Below are positions 7,198 to 15,751 of a DNA stretch of 64,000 bases, one piece after another. The notes under the pieces were generated by a model. The model was not told the DNA's origin. It did no database searches and saw only the letters and a program-made list of their open reading frames with translations. This stretch comes from Streptomyces sp. NBC_01235. Its GTDB lineage: Bacteria > Actinomycetota > Actinomycetes > Streptomycetales > Streptomycetaceae. The translations under genes and the position numbers were made by a program. Numbering within the stretch: position 1 is the stretch's first letter; the number at the start of each line of letters is the position of its first letter. Where the stretch lies: positions 2,852,001 to 2,916,000 of the forward strand of contig NZ_CP108513.1 in NCBI RefSeq assembly GCF_035989285.1, written 5' to 3'.

Positions 7198-8178
7198 TCA
7201 GTTCGCCAGAGCGGCTGGGCGTACGACCTCCGGTCCGAAGCGCCGACGGGCGCGGTCCGCGGCGGCTTCAGCCGCGCGGGCGCGGGCATCGCCGGGGTCC
7301 AGGGAGAGCTGGCGGTAGGCCCTGTCGGTCGGCAGCAGGCTGTCTGCGCGGATCACGAAGGCGCGTACTCTCGCTCGCTGCAACCCGAGACCGGCCAGCA
7401 GGCTCAGCGCGGCCGTGGCGAGGGCGGGCGAGTGGTCGGTGGGTTCCGGCAGGGTGCTGGTACGCGTGGTGGAGCTGCGGTCGGCGTACCGCACCGTGAG
7501 GGTGAGCCGGCTCGCGATCTGGCTTTCGCCGCGCAGGCGCCCGCCGATCTGGTCGGCAAGTCCCAGAACTGCGCGGTGGTGCTGTGCCGGGTCGAGGCAG
7601 TCCCGCTCCAGCACGAGGTCGGCGACCAGGTGCGCTGCCGGTTCCGCGGGGACGACCGGACGGGGATCGTGGCCGCGGGCGCGCTCGGCCAACAGCCGTG
7701 CCTGGCCTGCGCCGAGGAGCCGCTGCAGGGTTGCCGAGGGCAGGTCGGTGATCTGGCCGATGGTGTGCAGGCCGTATCGGTGAAGCGTTTCCGCCGTGGC
7801 GCGGCCGACGCCGGGCAGCGCGGTGACCGGCCGCGGGTACAGCCAGTCGGCCACGTGACTGGTGGGGACCCAGGTGGTGTCTCCCGGCGCGGACGCGTCG
7901 GCCGCCATGGCCGCCAGCATGCGGTTGTTCGCGAGCCCGGCGCTGCTGTCAACGCCAAAGAGAGCCTTCAACCTGAGCTTCGCCAACTGAACGACGTCGT
8001 AGGGAGACAGGTCGAAGTATCGGAGCGCCGAGGTCAGGTCGAGCTGAACGGCGTTGGGCGGGACAGCCTGGACGTGAGGCGTGATACCAGACATCAGTTC
8101 GATTACGTCGCCATACTGGGCCTCACTCAGTCCGGCGTGCAGATGGAGGTGGGCGATGTGCCGCTGACGTGTGGTCAT
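7198..8178 (-). CDS. ImuB-like inactive Y-family DNA polymerase
   Basis: This 326-residue protein has Y-family fingers, thumb and little-finger parts: GVDSSAGLANNRMLAAMAA, the helix-hairpin-helix ALPGVGRATAETLHRYGLHTIGQI, and C-terminal LTLTVRYADRSSTTRT. The N-terminal palm lacks the DxD catalytic pair (it starts RHIAHLHLHAGLSEAQYG), as in ImuB proteins, which act as adaptors between the beta clamp and DnaE2 in translesion mutagenesis. Its ATG overlaps the dnaE2 stop (ATGA at 8175-8178), so translation is coupled. No ImuA-like gene lies beside it. A second, decayed copy of its C-terminus lies at 2616-3060. Confidence 0.85.
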   Translation of the reverse strand: MTTRQRHIAHLHLHAGLSEAQYGDVIELMSGITPHVQAVPPNAVQLDLTSALRYFDLSPYDVVQLAKLRLKALFGVDSSAGLANNRMLAAMAADASAPGDTTWVPTSHVADWLYPRPVTALPGVGRATAETLHRYGLHTIGQITDLPSATLQRLLGAGQARLLAERARGHDPRPVVPAEPAAHLVADLVLERDCLDPAQHHRAVLGLADQIGGRLRGESQIASRLTLTVRYADRSSTTRTSTLPEPTDHSPALATAALSLLAGLGLQRARVRAFVIRADSLLPTDRAYRQLSLDPGDARARAAEAAADRARRRFGPEVVRPAALAN

Positions 8179-11100
8179 CCCGCGCTCCCCGGACTGCGAT
8201 GACCGAACTTCTTCAGGTCGGCCGAGCGGCTGCCGGCGGGCTGGAGGTCGGCGTACGGGTGCAGCCGGGCGCCGGTGGTGCCGTTGGCCAGGGTCCGCTG
8301 CGGCTGGGCGGGGGTCGGGGACGGACGGTCGGCGCCGAGGAGGGCGAGCGCGGCCTCGGGGCCGTGGTCGCGGCGGGCCGCGGCGATCTCGTCCAGGTCC
8401 CAGGCCATGGTGCCGACGACGGTGCGGCGGGTGCCGCGCACCTGGACCGTGCCGCGCACCAGCAGCAGTCCGCTGTGGAAGACGGTGTGTGCGCACGCCG
8501 GGTGGGAGTCCTCGAAGAACGCCAGGTCGACCAGGCCGGAGCCGTCCTCCAGGGTGACGAAGATGATGCGCCTGCCGCTGGCGATCGGCGGGGTCTGGGT
8601 GGAGGCCCGCACGCCGGCGACGAGGACCTGCTGACCGGCGCGCAGGGCGGCCAGGTGGGCCGCGTCGGTCGCGCCGATCTCGCGCAGCAGCCGGTGGTGG
8701 TGCTCCATCAGGTGCTTGGAGACGTCGATGCCGAGGGTGCTCAGCTCGGCGCTCAGGGCTTCGCGTCCGGTCATCTCCGGCAGACCGCTCGGCTCCGCCC
8801 CGCCGACGGCGCCCGCATCGATGGGCAACTGGCCCTTGCCCGCGGATCGGGTGCGGGAGGCCCGGTGGAGTTCGGCGATCTGCAGAAGCAGGTCGCGTCG
8901 CGTAAGGCGTCCGTCGTGGAGACAGTTCAGGGCGCCGATTTCCGCCAGACGTTCGGCGACCGGCCTGCTGGGACGGGCTCGCTGCCAGAAGTCCGACAGC
9001 GATCCGTACGGCTGGCCCTCCTCGATCCGTGCGCACTCCTCCTCGCTGATGCCGTGCACCGCGGACAGTGCGAGCCGCACGCCCCACTGCTCCCCGTCGG
9101 CCTTCTCCACGGTGTGCTTCACCTGGGAGTGGTTGATGTCGACCGGCAGCACCGGCACGCCACGCCGACGGGCGTCGGAGACGAGAACGCGCTTGGGCCA
9201 CATACCGGGGTCGTGTTCGAGCAGGCCGGCCAGCAGGTACGCCGGGTGATGCGCCTTGAGCCAGGCGCTCTGCAGGGCCGGTACGGCGAAGGCGACCGCG
9301 TGGGCGCGGCAGAAGCCGTAGGCACCGAAGGCCTCGACGGTCTTCCAGACCTCGTCCCGGACGGACGCGCTGTAGCCACGCGCACGTGCCAGGCTGTGGA
9401 ACCAGTCCCTGATCTTCGGCAGCCGGTCCTTCTCACCGAGCGCTCGCCGGGCGATCTCCGCCAGCGCGTAGTCGCAGCCGGTCATCACCGACAGGGTCTC
9501 GATGATCTGCTCGTGCCAGATGGTCACGCCGTAGGTGTCGGCGAGCACCGGTTCCAGGTCCGGATGGGCGTACGACGGCGGGCCGCCATGGCGGGCGGCG
9601 ATGTACCGCTCGGGCATGCCGCCGGCGACCGGGCCGGGGCGGAAGAGGCTGATGTCGGCGATGACGTCCTGCGGGTCGCGAGGCTGAAGCCGGGACAGAA
9701 GATCCTGCTGGCCGGGCGACTCGAGCTGGAAGAGGCCCAGGGTCTGGCTCTCCTGGATGAGCTTGAAGGCGAAGACGTCGTCGAGCGGCACCTGGCGCGG
9801 GTCGTCGAGGTCGATGTGGTCGCCGGTGGTCCGTTCTATCTCGGCGACGGCATGGGCCATCGCGGACTGCATCCGCACTCCCAGGACGTCGAGTTTGATG
9901 TTGCCCAGCGCCTCGATCTCCTCCTTCGCCGCCATCGCCATGGGGTAGTCGCCCTGTGGCGTGGGCTGCACCGGCAGCCGGTCCAGGAGGGTCGCGTCGC
10001 TGATCACCACGCCGCAGGGGTGCATGGCCATGCCGTGGACCAGGGAGTCGAGACCTTCCGCCAGTTCCCACAGCGGTCCGAACCGGGGTGCCTCGGCCGC
10101 CAGTTGCCGCAGTTCGGGCAGCTCGGCAAGGGCGCCGGTGATGTCGGACGCCCGCAAGTGCGGGAAGCTCTTGGCGATCCGGTCGACCTCCGCGGGCGCG
10201 ATACCGAGGGCGAGGCCGGTGTCGCGCAGGGCGCGGCGGGCCCGGTAGGTCTCGGGCATCGCGGTGACCGCCACCCGCTCCTTGCCGAACCGGTCGAAGA
10301 TCGCGTCGTAGCACTCGAGCCGCCTGGCGGATTCCACGTCGATGTCGATGTCGGGCAGCGAGGCCCGGCGCACACTGAGGAAACGTTCGAACAGCAGGCG
10401 GTGGTCGAGCGGGTTGGCCGTGGCGATGCCCAGCGCGTGGCAGACCATCGAGCCGGCGCCCGAGCCGCGGGCCGCGACCCGGATGCCCTTGGCCCGGATG
10501 TCGGCCACGACCTGGCCGACAGCGAGGAAGTACGAGTCGTAGTCCAGCGTGGAAATCACGTGGAGCTCTTCGTCCAGCCGGTCGAGCGCACCTCGGTCGC
10601 GGTCGAGGCCACGTCGGGCCATCCCGGCCTCGCACTGCCGGCGCAACAGGTGTGCCGCTCCGCCCGCTCCGGGTTCGGCGCCGAAGAGCGACGGTTCCGG
10701 AAAGTGCCGGGTGCCGAGTCCGAGGTCCGACACCGGGTCGACGATGCACGCGGCCGCCGTGTCCGCGGTGTCCGTCATCAGGCGGCGTGCGCGCCGGACG
10801 TCCGCTCCGGCGCATTCGGAGATCATCTGCGCGATGACCGTCATCGCCCTTTCGTTCTTGAGCCAGCGCTGCCCGCTGTCCAGGCGGCGCCGGTCGATCG
10901 GTCGCAGCAGTCTCGCGGCGTCCAGGACATCAGCGAGTCGGTGTTGGTCCGGGTCGGCGTAGCGGACGGCGTTGGAGAGCACCGCGGTGGTCTGGGCGCG
11001 GTCGGCCAGCGCCAGTGTCCGGGCAGCCAGCCGAAGCGACCCCGGCCCGACGCTGAAACGTTTCTGCGCAACAGCCTCCAACCGGACTCCGCTCCCGAAG

Positions 11101-11630
11101 ATCTCCCGCCACGGCGCCAGCAGCTTCATCGCGATGTCTTCCCGGCCGGCCGCCAGGGCCCGCACCGGCTCCGAGAGCGGCCCGAGCAGTACGGTCAGGC
11201 CGGGACCGCCGTACTCACGCAGCGCCTCCCACGGCACCACCACCGGTGCCGCGCCGGACGCGGTACCGGCGTGGGCGGCCGAGGTGATACGGCACAGCCG
11301 CGCCCATCCCGCCCGGTCCTGTGCGAGCAGCACGAACCGCAGCGGCGGCTCGACGACGTGCGCGCCACCGCGCGCCGGGGTGCGGCGCCGCTGGGCGGGC
11401 GGCGGAGGCGCCAGGGCCTCCACCGCCAGGTCGACACCGAAAACCGGCCGCACCCCGGCTCCGGCGCACGCCTGCGCGAACCGGACGACACCAGTGACCG
11501 TGTCCCGGTCGGTGAGCGCGAGCACCGTCATGCCCCGCTCGGCCGCCCGCCGGACGAGATGCTCGGGGTGGGCGGCGCCATAGCGGACGGAGTAACCGGA
11601 CGCGACGTGCAGATGGGCGAAGCCCGCCAT
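8175..11630 (-). CDS. dnaE2: error-prone DNA polymerase III alpha subunit DnaE2
   Basis: This is a 1151-residue C-family polymerase. The N-terminal PHP domain reads FAHLHVASGYSVRYG and TVLALTDRDTVTGV. The palm carries VAARGSGAGSMVCHALGI and catalytic LPDIDIDVES, then GLFQLESPGQQDLLSRLQP, FRPGPVAGGMPERYI, an HhH region and a C-terminal OB fold (RRIIFVTLEDGSGLVDLAFF). The length and lack of the replicative C-terminal tail fit DnaE2 rather than the essential DnaE1. It acts in damage-induced translesion synthesis with ImuB. GGAGG lies 6 nt before the ATG, and a LexA-like box lies 52 bp upstream, so SOS induction is likely. It is followed with a 4-nt overlap by the ImuB-like gene. Confidence 0.93.
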   Translation of the reverse strand: MAGFAHLHVASGYSVRYGAAHPEHLVRRAAERGMTVLALTDRDTVTGVVRFAQACAGAGVRPVFGVDLAVEALAPPPPAQRRRTPARGGAHVVEPPLRFVLLAQDRAGWARLCRITSAAHAGTASGAAPVVVPWEALREYGGPGLTVLLGPLSEPVRALAAGREDIAMKLLAPWREIFGSGVRLEAVAQKRFSVGPGSLRLAARTLALADRAQTTAVLSNAVRYADPDQHRLADVLDAARLLRPIDRRRLDSGQRWLKNERAMTVIAQMISECAGADVRRARRLMTDTADTAAACIVDPVSDLGLGTRHFPEPSLFGAEPGAGGAAHLLRRQCEAGMARRGLDRDRGALDRLDEELHVISTLDYDSYFLAVGQVVADIRAKGIRVAARGSGAGSMVCHALGIATANPLDHRLLFERFLSVRRASLPDIDIDVESARRLECYDAIFDRFGKERVAVTAMPETYRARRALRDTGLALGIAPAEVDRIAKSFPHLRASDITGALAELPELRQLAAEAPRFGPLWELAEGLDSLVHGMAMHPCGVVISDATLLDRLPVQPTPQGDYPMAMAAKEEIEALGNIKLDVLGVRMQSAMAHAVAEIERTTGDHIDLDDPRQVPLDDVFAFKLIQESQTLGLFQLESPGQQDLLSRLQPRDPQDVIADISLFRPGPVAGGMPERYIAARHGGPPSYAHPDLEPVLADTYGVTIWHEQIIETLSVMTGCDYALAEIARRALGEKDRLPKIRDWFHSLARARGYSASVRDEVWKTVEAFGAYGFCRAHAVAFAVPALQSAWLKAHHPAYLLAGLLEHDPGMWPKRVLVSDARRRGVPVLPVDINHSQVKHTVEKADGEQWGVRLALSAVHGISEEECARIEEGQPYGSLSDFWQRARPSRPVAERLAEIGALNCLHDGRLTRRDLLLQIAELHRASRTRSAGKGQLPIDAGAVGGAEPSGLPEMTGREALSAELSTLGIDVSKHLMEHHHRLLREIGATDAAHLAALRAGQQVLVAGVRASTQTPPIASGRRIIFVTLEDGSGLVDLAFFEDSHPACAHTVFHSGLLLVRGTVQVRGTRRTVVGTMAWDLDEIAAARRDHGPEAALALLGADRPSPTPAQPQRTLANGTTGARLHPYADLQPAGSRSADLKKFGHRSPGSAG

Positions 11631-11681
11631 GCCGCACCTCCATCACTCCACCCCTTTTATACGATAAGCCCGATATGTTCA

Positions 11682-11697
11682 TCGCACGCCCGTTCGA
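11682..11697 (-). promoter_or_regulatory. LexA-like SOS box upstream of dnaE2
   Basis: On the minus strand the site is TCGAACGGGCGTGCGA. It differs at one position from the actinobacterial LexA consensus TCGAAC-N4-GTTCGA. It lies about 52 bp before the dnaE2 start. A weaker half site TCGAAC lies about 40 bp further out. Confidence 0.7.
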
Positions 11698-12206
11698 TTA
11701 CTCTAACCCCATCAGCCCCGGTCAGCGACTAGATTCGAACACATCAGCGATTCTTTGGCGAGGTGAGCCGTGCCCGAAAAGGCGTCAGCCCCTCACCTCG
11801 CCCCCGGGCAGACCAGTTGGGGGAACCACCCCCGTGGCACGCACCATGCCGGCCGTCATTCGGCGACTCGGGGCGGGCGGATCGGCAACGGTTCGCAGCG
11901 CGACCAGCACGTTCCGTGACGGGTCGAATGCCCAGGCCGGTCACGTCGGCTCCAGGGCTTCACGTCACCGCCGGACCCTCCGACTGCCGAGGAGTCCGCG
12001 TGCGTCGCAAGGCAGAGGGCGGCCGGCCGCAGCGACTGGTCGCCTGCGCCCACCCGGCCACCTCTCGCCCTACGCGGCGCCCGGTCAGCAGCGCTCCTGC
12101 GGCCTGGGCGCGCGGGAGGCTGAGAAAACAACACACCGTCGAGGATCCGGACGGCCACCTCCCTGCCGGCAGAACCCGCAGCAGCCGACGCTCCGCGGAG
12201 CCACCG
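11698..12206. other. intergenic, no intact gene recognised
   Basis: About 500 bp between dnaE2 and a transposase remnant. All long frames lack family motifs and ribosome binding sites. The first 60 bp are relatively AT-rich and belong to the dnaE2 promoter. Confidence 0.5.
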
Positions 12207-12346
12207 CGCCCCTGGCTTCTCGAACGGCGCCGGCGGGCCGAGCAGGCCCTGATCTCGGTGGTGGTCCCCGCCTCCCTGCTCGGTGTCTTCACCCGCCGGG
12301 TCGAGATGCTCGTGCACGGCGCGTACCGCCGAGCCCTGTCGCTCCC
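12207..12346 (+). pseudogene. IS256/Mutator-family transposase fragment
   Basis: One frame reads PWLLERRRRAEQALISVV, VPASLLGVFTRRVEMLV, matching the IS256-type stretch WLLERRRRAEQAL...YLLGVSTRRVEKLV before the first catalytic domain. Only about 45 residues are recognisable. No DDE residues, stop-to-stop gene or terminal inverted repeats were found. It is a relic marking past mobile-element activity at the edge of the protease/Pks13-like region. Assignment is from remembered family sequence. Confidence 0.55.
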
Positions 12347-12414
12347 GTGGTCGGAAGCGCAGCGGTGCCGGCTCAGCCGCTCTGGTTCCGACCGAGGCAC
12401 TCCGTCTCACAACG

Positions 12415-12449
12415 GAGGTCCCGCCCCCTCGCGCGTGGGGCGGGACCTC
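12415..12449 (-). terminator. terminator of the streptogrisin-like gene
   Basis: GAGGTCCCGCCCC and GGGGCGGGACCTC form a perfect 13-bp stem with a 9-nt loop, 36 bp downstream of the protease stop. Confidence 0.85.
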
Positions 12450-12484
12450 ATCTGTTCGAAATCTGTCCAAAGACGCCGGAGCCG

Positions 12485-13567
12485 TCAGCCGATCTGTGTG
12501 CCCGTCGCCGACAGTGCTTCCGTCACCGGCTGGAAGAACGTCTCTCCGCCGGAGGTGCAGTCGCCGCTGCCGCCCGAGGTCAGGCCGACGGCGCTGCTGC
12601 CCGAGAAGAGGGAGCCGCCGCTGTCGCCGGGCTCGGCGCAGACGTCGGTCTGGATGAGGCCGTTGACGATGTCGCCGTTGCCGTAGTTCACCGTGGCGTC
12701 CAGGCCGGTGACCGTGCCCGAGTGGACCTGGGTGGTCGAGCCGCTGCGGGTGACCTTCATGCCGACGGTGGCCTCGGCCGCGCCGGTGATCTGCTGGGCC
12801 GAGCCGTTGTAAAGGTCGACCTCGCTCGGGTGGTCGACGTCGGCGGTGTACTTGACCAGGCCGTAGTCGTTGCCCGGGAAGCTGGAGGTCTCGTTGGTGC
12901 CGATCTCGGTGCCGGAGGAGTCCGACCAGGTGGAGATGGCGTCGGTGCAGTGCCCGGCGGTCAGGAAGTACGGCTCGCCGCCCTTGACCACGTTGAAGCC
13001 GAGCGAGCAGCGCCCGCTGCCGCCGGTGATGGCGTCGCCGCCGGCGATGAAGGGCTTGAACTCCCCCTTGGTGCGCTGGAGTTCGGCCACCTTGCCGAGC
13101 CGGTCGACGACCTTGGTGAGCTTGGCCCACTCGGCGTCGGAGACGGTGCGGTCGGCGGTGACGACGACCTTGTCGGCGGTCGGGTCGGTCACCCAGGCGG
13201 TGCCCGGGATGGTCGCGTCCGCCTTGAGCGTCGCATGGGCGCCGGTCAGTTCGGCGAGGGAGTTCTCGACGATTCTGGCCTTCGCTCCGGCCGCCTCGAC
13301 GGTCTTCGCGGCGACCTCGTCGAGGACGTTCACCACGAGGCTCTTGCTCTTCGCGTCGTAGTACGTGCCCGCCGCGTCGGCACCGAGGTCCTCGCCGAGC
13401 GTCGAGGCGAGCCTTCCGGCCGCGAGGGCCGAGAGGGCGGTGGGCTGCGGGGTCTTCGCGGGCTCGCTGGCGTTCGCGGTCTGGAAGGTGACTCCCGCCG
13501 CGACGAGCGCGGCGACACCCGCCCCCGCCATGACCGCCCGCCGCCTGGATATACGTCGGTGCTTCAA
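12485..13567 (-). CDS. secreted S1-family serine protease with alpha-lytic-type propeptide (streptogrisin-like)
   Basis: From a TTG start (AGGAGG 7 nt upstream) the protein is 360 residues. Its N-terminus [20 protein letters not shown] is a basic, possibly Tat-type signal peptide. A pro-region of about 150 residues follows ([27 protein letters not shown]), as needed for folding of this family. The catalytic domain begins near [19 protein letters not shown]. The triad is His in TAGHC, Asp in PGNDYGLV and Ser in EPGDSGGS. The tail [15 protein letters not shown] is typical of streptogrisins, which digest extracellular protein in mycelium. No in-frame ATG fits a signal peptide better. Substrate preference was not determined. 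Confidence 0.9.
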   Translation of the reverse strand: MKHRRISRRRAVMAGAGVAALVAAGVTFQTANASEPAKTPQPTALSALAAGRLASTLGEDLGADAAGTYYDAKSKSLVVNVLDEVAAKTVEAAGAKARIVENSLAELTGAHATLKADATIPGTAWVTDPTADKVVVTADRTVSDAEWAKLTKVVDRLGKVAELQRTKGEFKPFIAGGDAITGGSGRCSLGFNVVKGGEPYFLTAGHCTDAISTWSDSSGTEIGTNETSSFPGNDYGLVKYTADVDHPSEVDLYNGSAQQITGAAEATVGMKVTRSGSTTQVHSGTVTGLDATVNYGNGDIVNGLIQTDVCAEPGDSGGSLFSGSSAVGLTSGGSGDCTSGGETFFQPVTEALSATGTQIG

Positions 13568-14083
13568 CTCGCGTCCTCCTGTGGGGGGTCGGCCCGGACG
13601 GTTGTGGGGACCGCGGCGGGCCGGAAGGCCAGGACCTGTCCGGTCGGTCAGGGCGGAGGAAACAACGGCACCCCCGTCGATGCCGGTGAGCGGGGTGGGG
13701 TGCGTGCGGCTGTGAGGCGGAGGGGTGCGTCGACGCGGAGCGTCGGCAGCCGACGACAACGCCGCTGGGTCCCCCTCTGGGGGAGTGCGCGCACACCCCG
13801 CGTCTCCGCCGTGATCGAGCGGACAGGTCCTGGTTGACGGGCGCCCACTCTTCCGAACGGCACAGGGAGCACACAAGGTCGACTTCAGGACGCGCACAGG
13901 GTGAGCACCGCACGCCCTCCGCTCCTTCACCACCTCGGTACCCGCCGTGCGTCGGCAGGCGGTCTCTTGTCACCCAGGGACGAACCCGGTTCCCAGGAGA
14001 CTCATCTCGCGCACACAGAACGGCGATCCACCCGGTACTCCCCCTGGCCGCTGCCATATTCGAAGCCACTTTCGGAGGTGGCT
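13568..14083. other. divergent promoter region between protease and carboxylase genes
   Basis: These 516 bp serve the leftward protease gene and the rightward cassette. Short symmetric elements are CGTCGGC-A-GCCGACG (13741-13755), a CCCCC-TCT-GGGGG hairpin (13771-13783), GTGCGCGCAC nearby and GAACCCGGTTC (13982-13992). No conserved promoter is obvious. No gene is recognised inside. Confidence 0.5.
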
Positions 14084-15658
14084 GTGACGCGAGAGGCGAC
14101 AACTTCCCGAGTGAGGCAGACCGCGACGCGCGTGCCCGACGGCACCGCCGAACGCCTCGCCGGTCTGGAGAGCCGTCGGGCCCGGGCCGCGGCTCCGGGC
14201 GGGCCGCGACGGCGCGGGGAGCACGGCGCCCGCGAGCGGATCGACCTGCTGCTGGACGCGGGCTCGTTCACCGAGACCGGCCTGTTCGTCCGGGGCCGGC
14301 CCACCGGGGACGGCGCCCGTCGACCGTACGGCGACGGCGTGATCACCGGTTACGGCACCGTCGACGGGCGTCCGGTCTGTGTGTTCTCCCAGGACTCCAC
14401 GGTCTTCGGCGGCAGCATGGGCGAGGCGTTCGGTGAGAAGACGATCGCCCTGATGGACCTCGCCCTGAAGACCGGCTGCCCGGTCGTGGGGCTCAACGAC
14501 GGCGGCGGCGCCCGCATCCAGGAGGGCGTCGCCTCGCTCGCCCTCTACGCCGAGCTGGTGCGCCGCAACGTCAAGGCGTCCGGCGTGATCCCGCAGATCT
14601 CGGTCGTCCTGGGGCCGTGCGCCGGCGGAGCCGCGTACTCGCCGGCCATCACCGACTTCACCGTGATGGTGGACGGCGCCTCGCACATGTTCGTCACCGG
14701 ACCCGACGTCATCGAGGCGGTCACCGGCGAACGCACCGGCGCCGAGGAGCTGGGCGGCGCCCGCACCAGCAACACCGTCAACGGCAACGCCCACTTCCTC
14801 GCCGCCGACGAGGTGGACGCCCTCGACACCGTACGCGACCTGCTGTCGTACCTGCCCGCCAACAACCTGGAGCGGCCCCCGCAGTACGCGCCGGCGGCCG
14901 CGGGCGTCGGCGCGCGGCTCGACGAGGTCGTCCCGGACCGGCTCGCGCAGGCCTACGACATGCGGGACATCCTGCGGGCGGTCGTCGACAACGGCGAACT
15001 GCTGGAGATCCAGGAGCTGTTCGCACCCAACATCATCTGTGCGCTGGCCCTCGTCGAGGGCGCGCCCGTCGGGGTCGTCGCCAACCAGCCGCTGCACGCC
15101 GCCGGGGTCCTCGACATAGACGCCTCCGAGAAGGCCGCGCGCTTCGTGCGGTTCTGCGACGCGTTCGGCATCCCGCTGCTGACCTTCGCCGACGTCCCCG
15201 GCTATCTCTCCGGGGTCCGTCAGGAGCAGGCCGGGATCATCCGGCGCGGCGCCAAACTGCTGTACGCCTACGCCGAGGCGACCGTTCCGAAGGTCACCGT
15301 GGTGGTGCGCAAGGCCTACGGCGGCGGGTACGCGGTGATGGGCTCCAAGCATCTGGGCGCCGACATCAACCTCGCCTGGCCCACGGCCCGGATCGCGGTC
15401 ATGGGCGCCGAGGGCGCCGTCGGCGTCCTGCACCGGCGCGAACTCGCCGCCGCCGACGACCCGGAGGCGTTGCGCGCCCGCCTCGTCGCCGCGTACGAGA
15501 GCACGTACGGCACCCCCTATCCCGCCGCCGAGCGCGGATACGTCGACGCCGTCATCGCCCCGAGCGACACCCGCGCCCAGGTCTGCCGTGCCCTGCGGGC
15601 GCTGCGCGGCAAACGCGCCCCGATGCCGGAACGCCGGCACGGCAACATCCCCCTCTGA
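14084..15658 (+). CDS. acyl-CoA carboxylase beta (carboxyltransferase) subunit, AccD/PccB-like
   Basis: This 524-residue carboxyltransferase transfers CO2 from carboxybiotin to acyl-CoA. Signatures: LNDGGGARIQEGVASL, GPCAGGAAYSPAITDFTVMV, HMFVTGPDVIEAVTGE, DVPGYLSGVRQEQAGIIRRGAKLLYAYAEATVPKV. The conserved AYGGAYD segment reads AYGGGYAVMGSK, with Ala417 where PccB-type enzymes usually have Asp, a position I recall as affecting acyl-chain choice. The GTG at 14084 is chosen for GGAGGT 4 nt before it. It needs a biotin-carrying alpha subunit encoded elsewhere. As first gene of the cassette it probably supplies the carboxyacyl-CoA extender for the Pks13-like synthase, the role AccD4 has in mycobacteria. 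Confidence 0.92.
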   Translation: MTREATTSRVRQTATRVPDGTAERLAGLESRRARAAAPGGPRRRGEHGARERIDLLLDAGSFTETGLFVRGRPTGDGARRPYGDGVITGYGTVDGRPVCVFSQDSTVFGGSMGEAFGEKTIALMDLALKTGCPVVGLNDGGGARIQEGVASLALYAELVRRNVKASGVIPQISVVLGPCAGGAAYSPAITDFTVMVDGASHMFVTGPDVIEAVTGERTGAEELGGARTSNTVNGNAHFLAADEVDALDTVRDLLSYLPANNLERPPQYAPAAAGVGARLDEVVPDRLAQAYDMRDILRAVVDNGELLEIQELFAPNIICALALVEGAPVGVVANQPLHAAGVLDIDASEKAARFVRFCDAFGIPLLTFADVPGYLSGVRQEQAGIIRRGAKLLYAYAEATVPKVTVVVRKAYGGGYAVMGSKHLGADINLAWPTARIAVMGAEGAVGVLHRRELAAADDPEALRARLVAAYESTYGTPYPAAERGYVDAVIAPSDTRAQVCRALRALRGKRAPMPERRHGNIPL

Positions 15659-15676
15659 CCCCGCCCCTCCCCGCCC

Positions 15677-15708
15677 CACACACCTGCCCGCCCCCACACA
15701 CCTGCCCG
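15677..15708. repeat. 14-bp direct repeat in the accD-FAAL spacer
   Basis: CACACACCTGCCCG occurs at 15677-15690 and 15695-15708. A second pair, CCGTCCCGCG-TTGTGA / CCGTCCCGCG-ATGTGA, follows. The spacer is 93 bp with no hairpin terminator, so read-through into the ligase gene is likely. Confidence 0.75.
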
Positions 15709-15751
15709 TCCCGCGTTGTGACCCGTCCCGCGATGTGAGGAGCCGTCTCCG

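Noticed and set aside
11698..12206. Long open frames on both strands between dnaE2 and the streptogrisin-like gene
   Set aside because: Very high GC keeps frames open; none has recognisable motifs or starts beyond the short IS256-like fragment.
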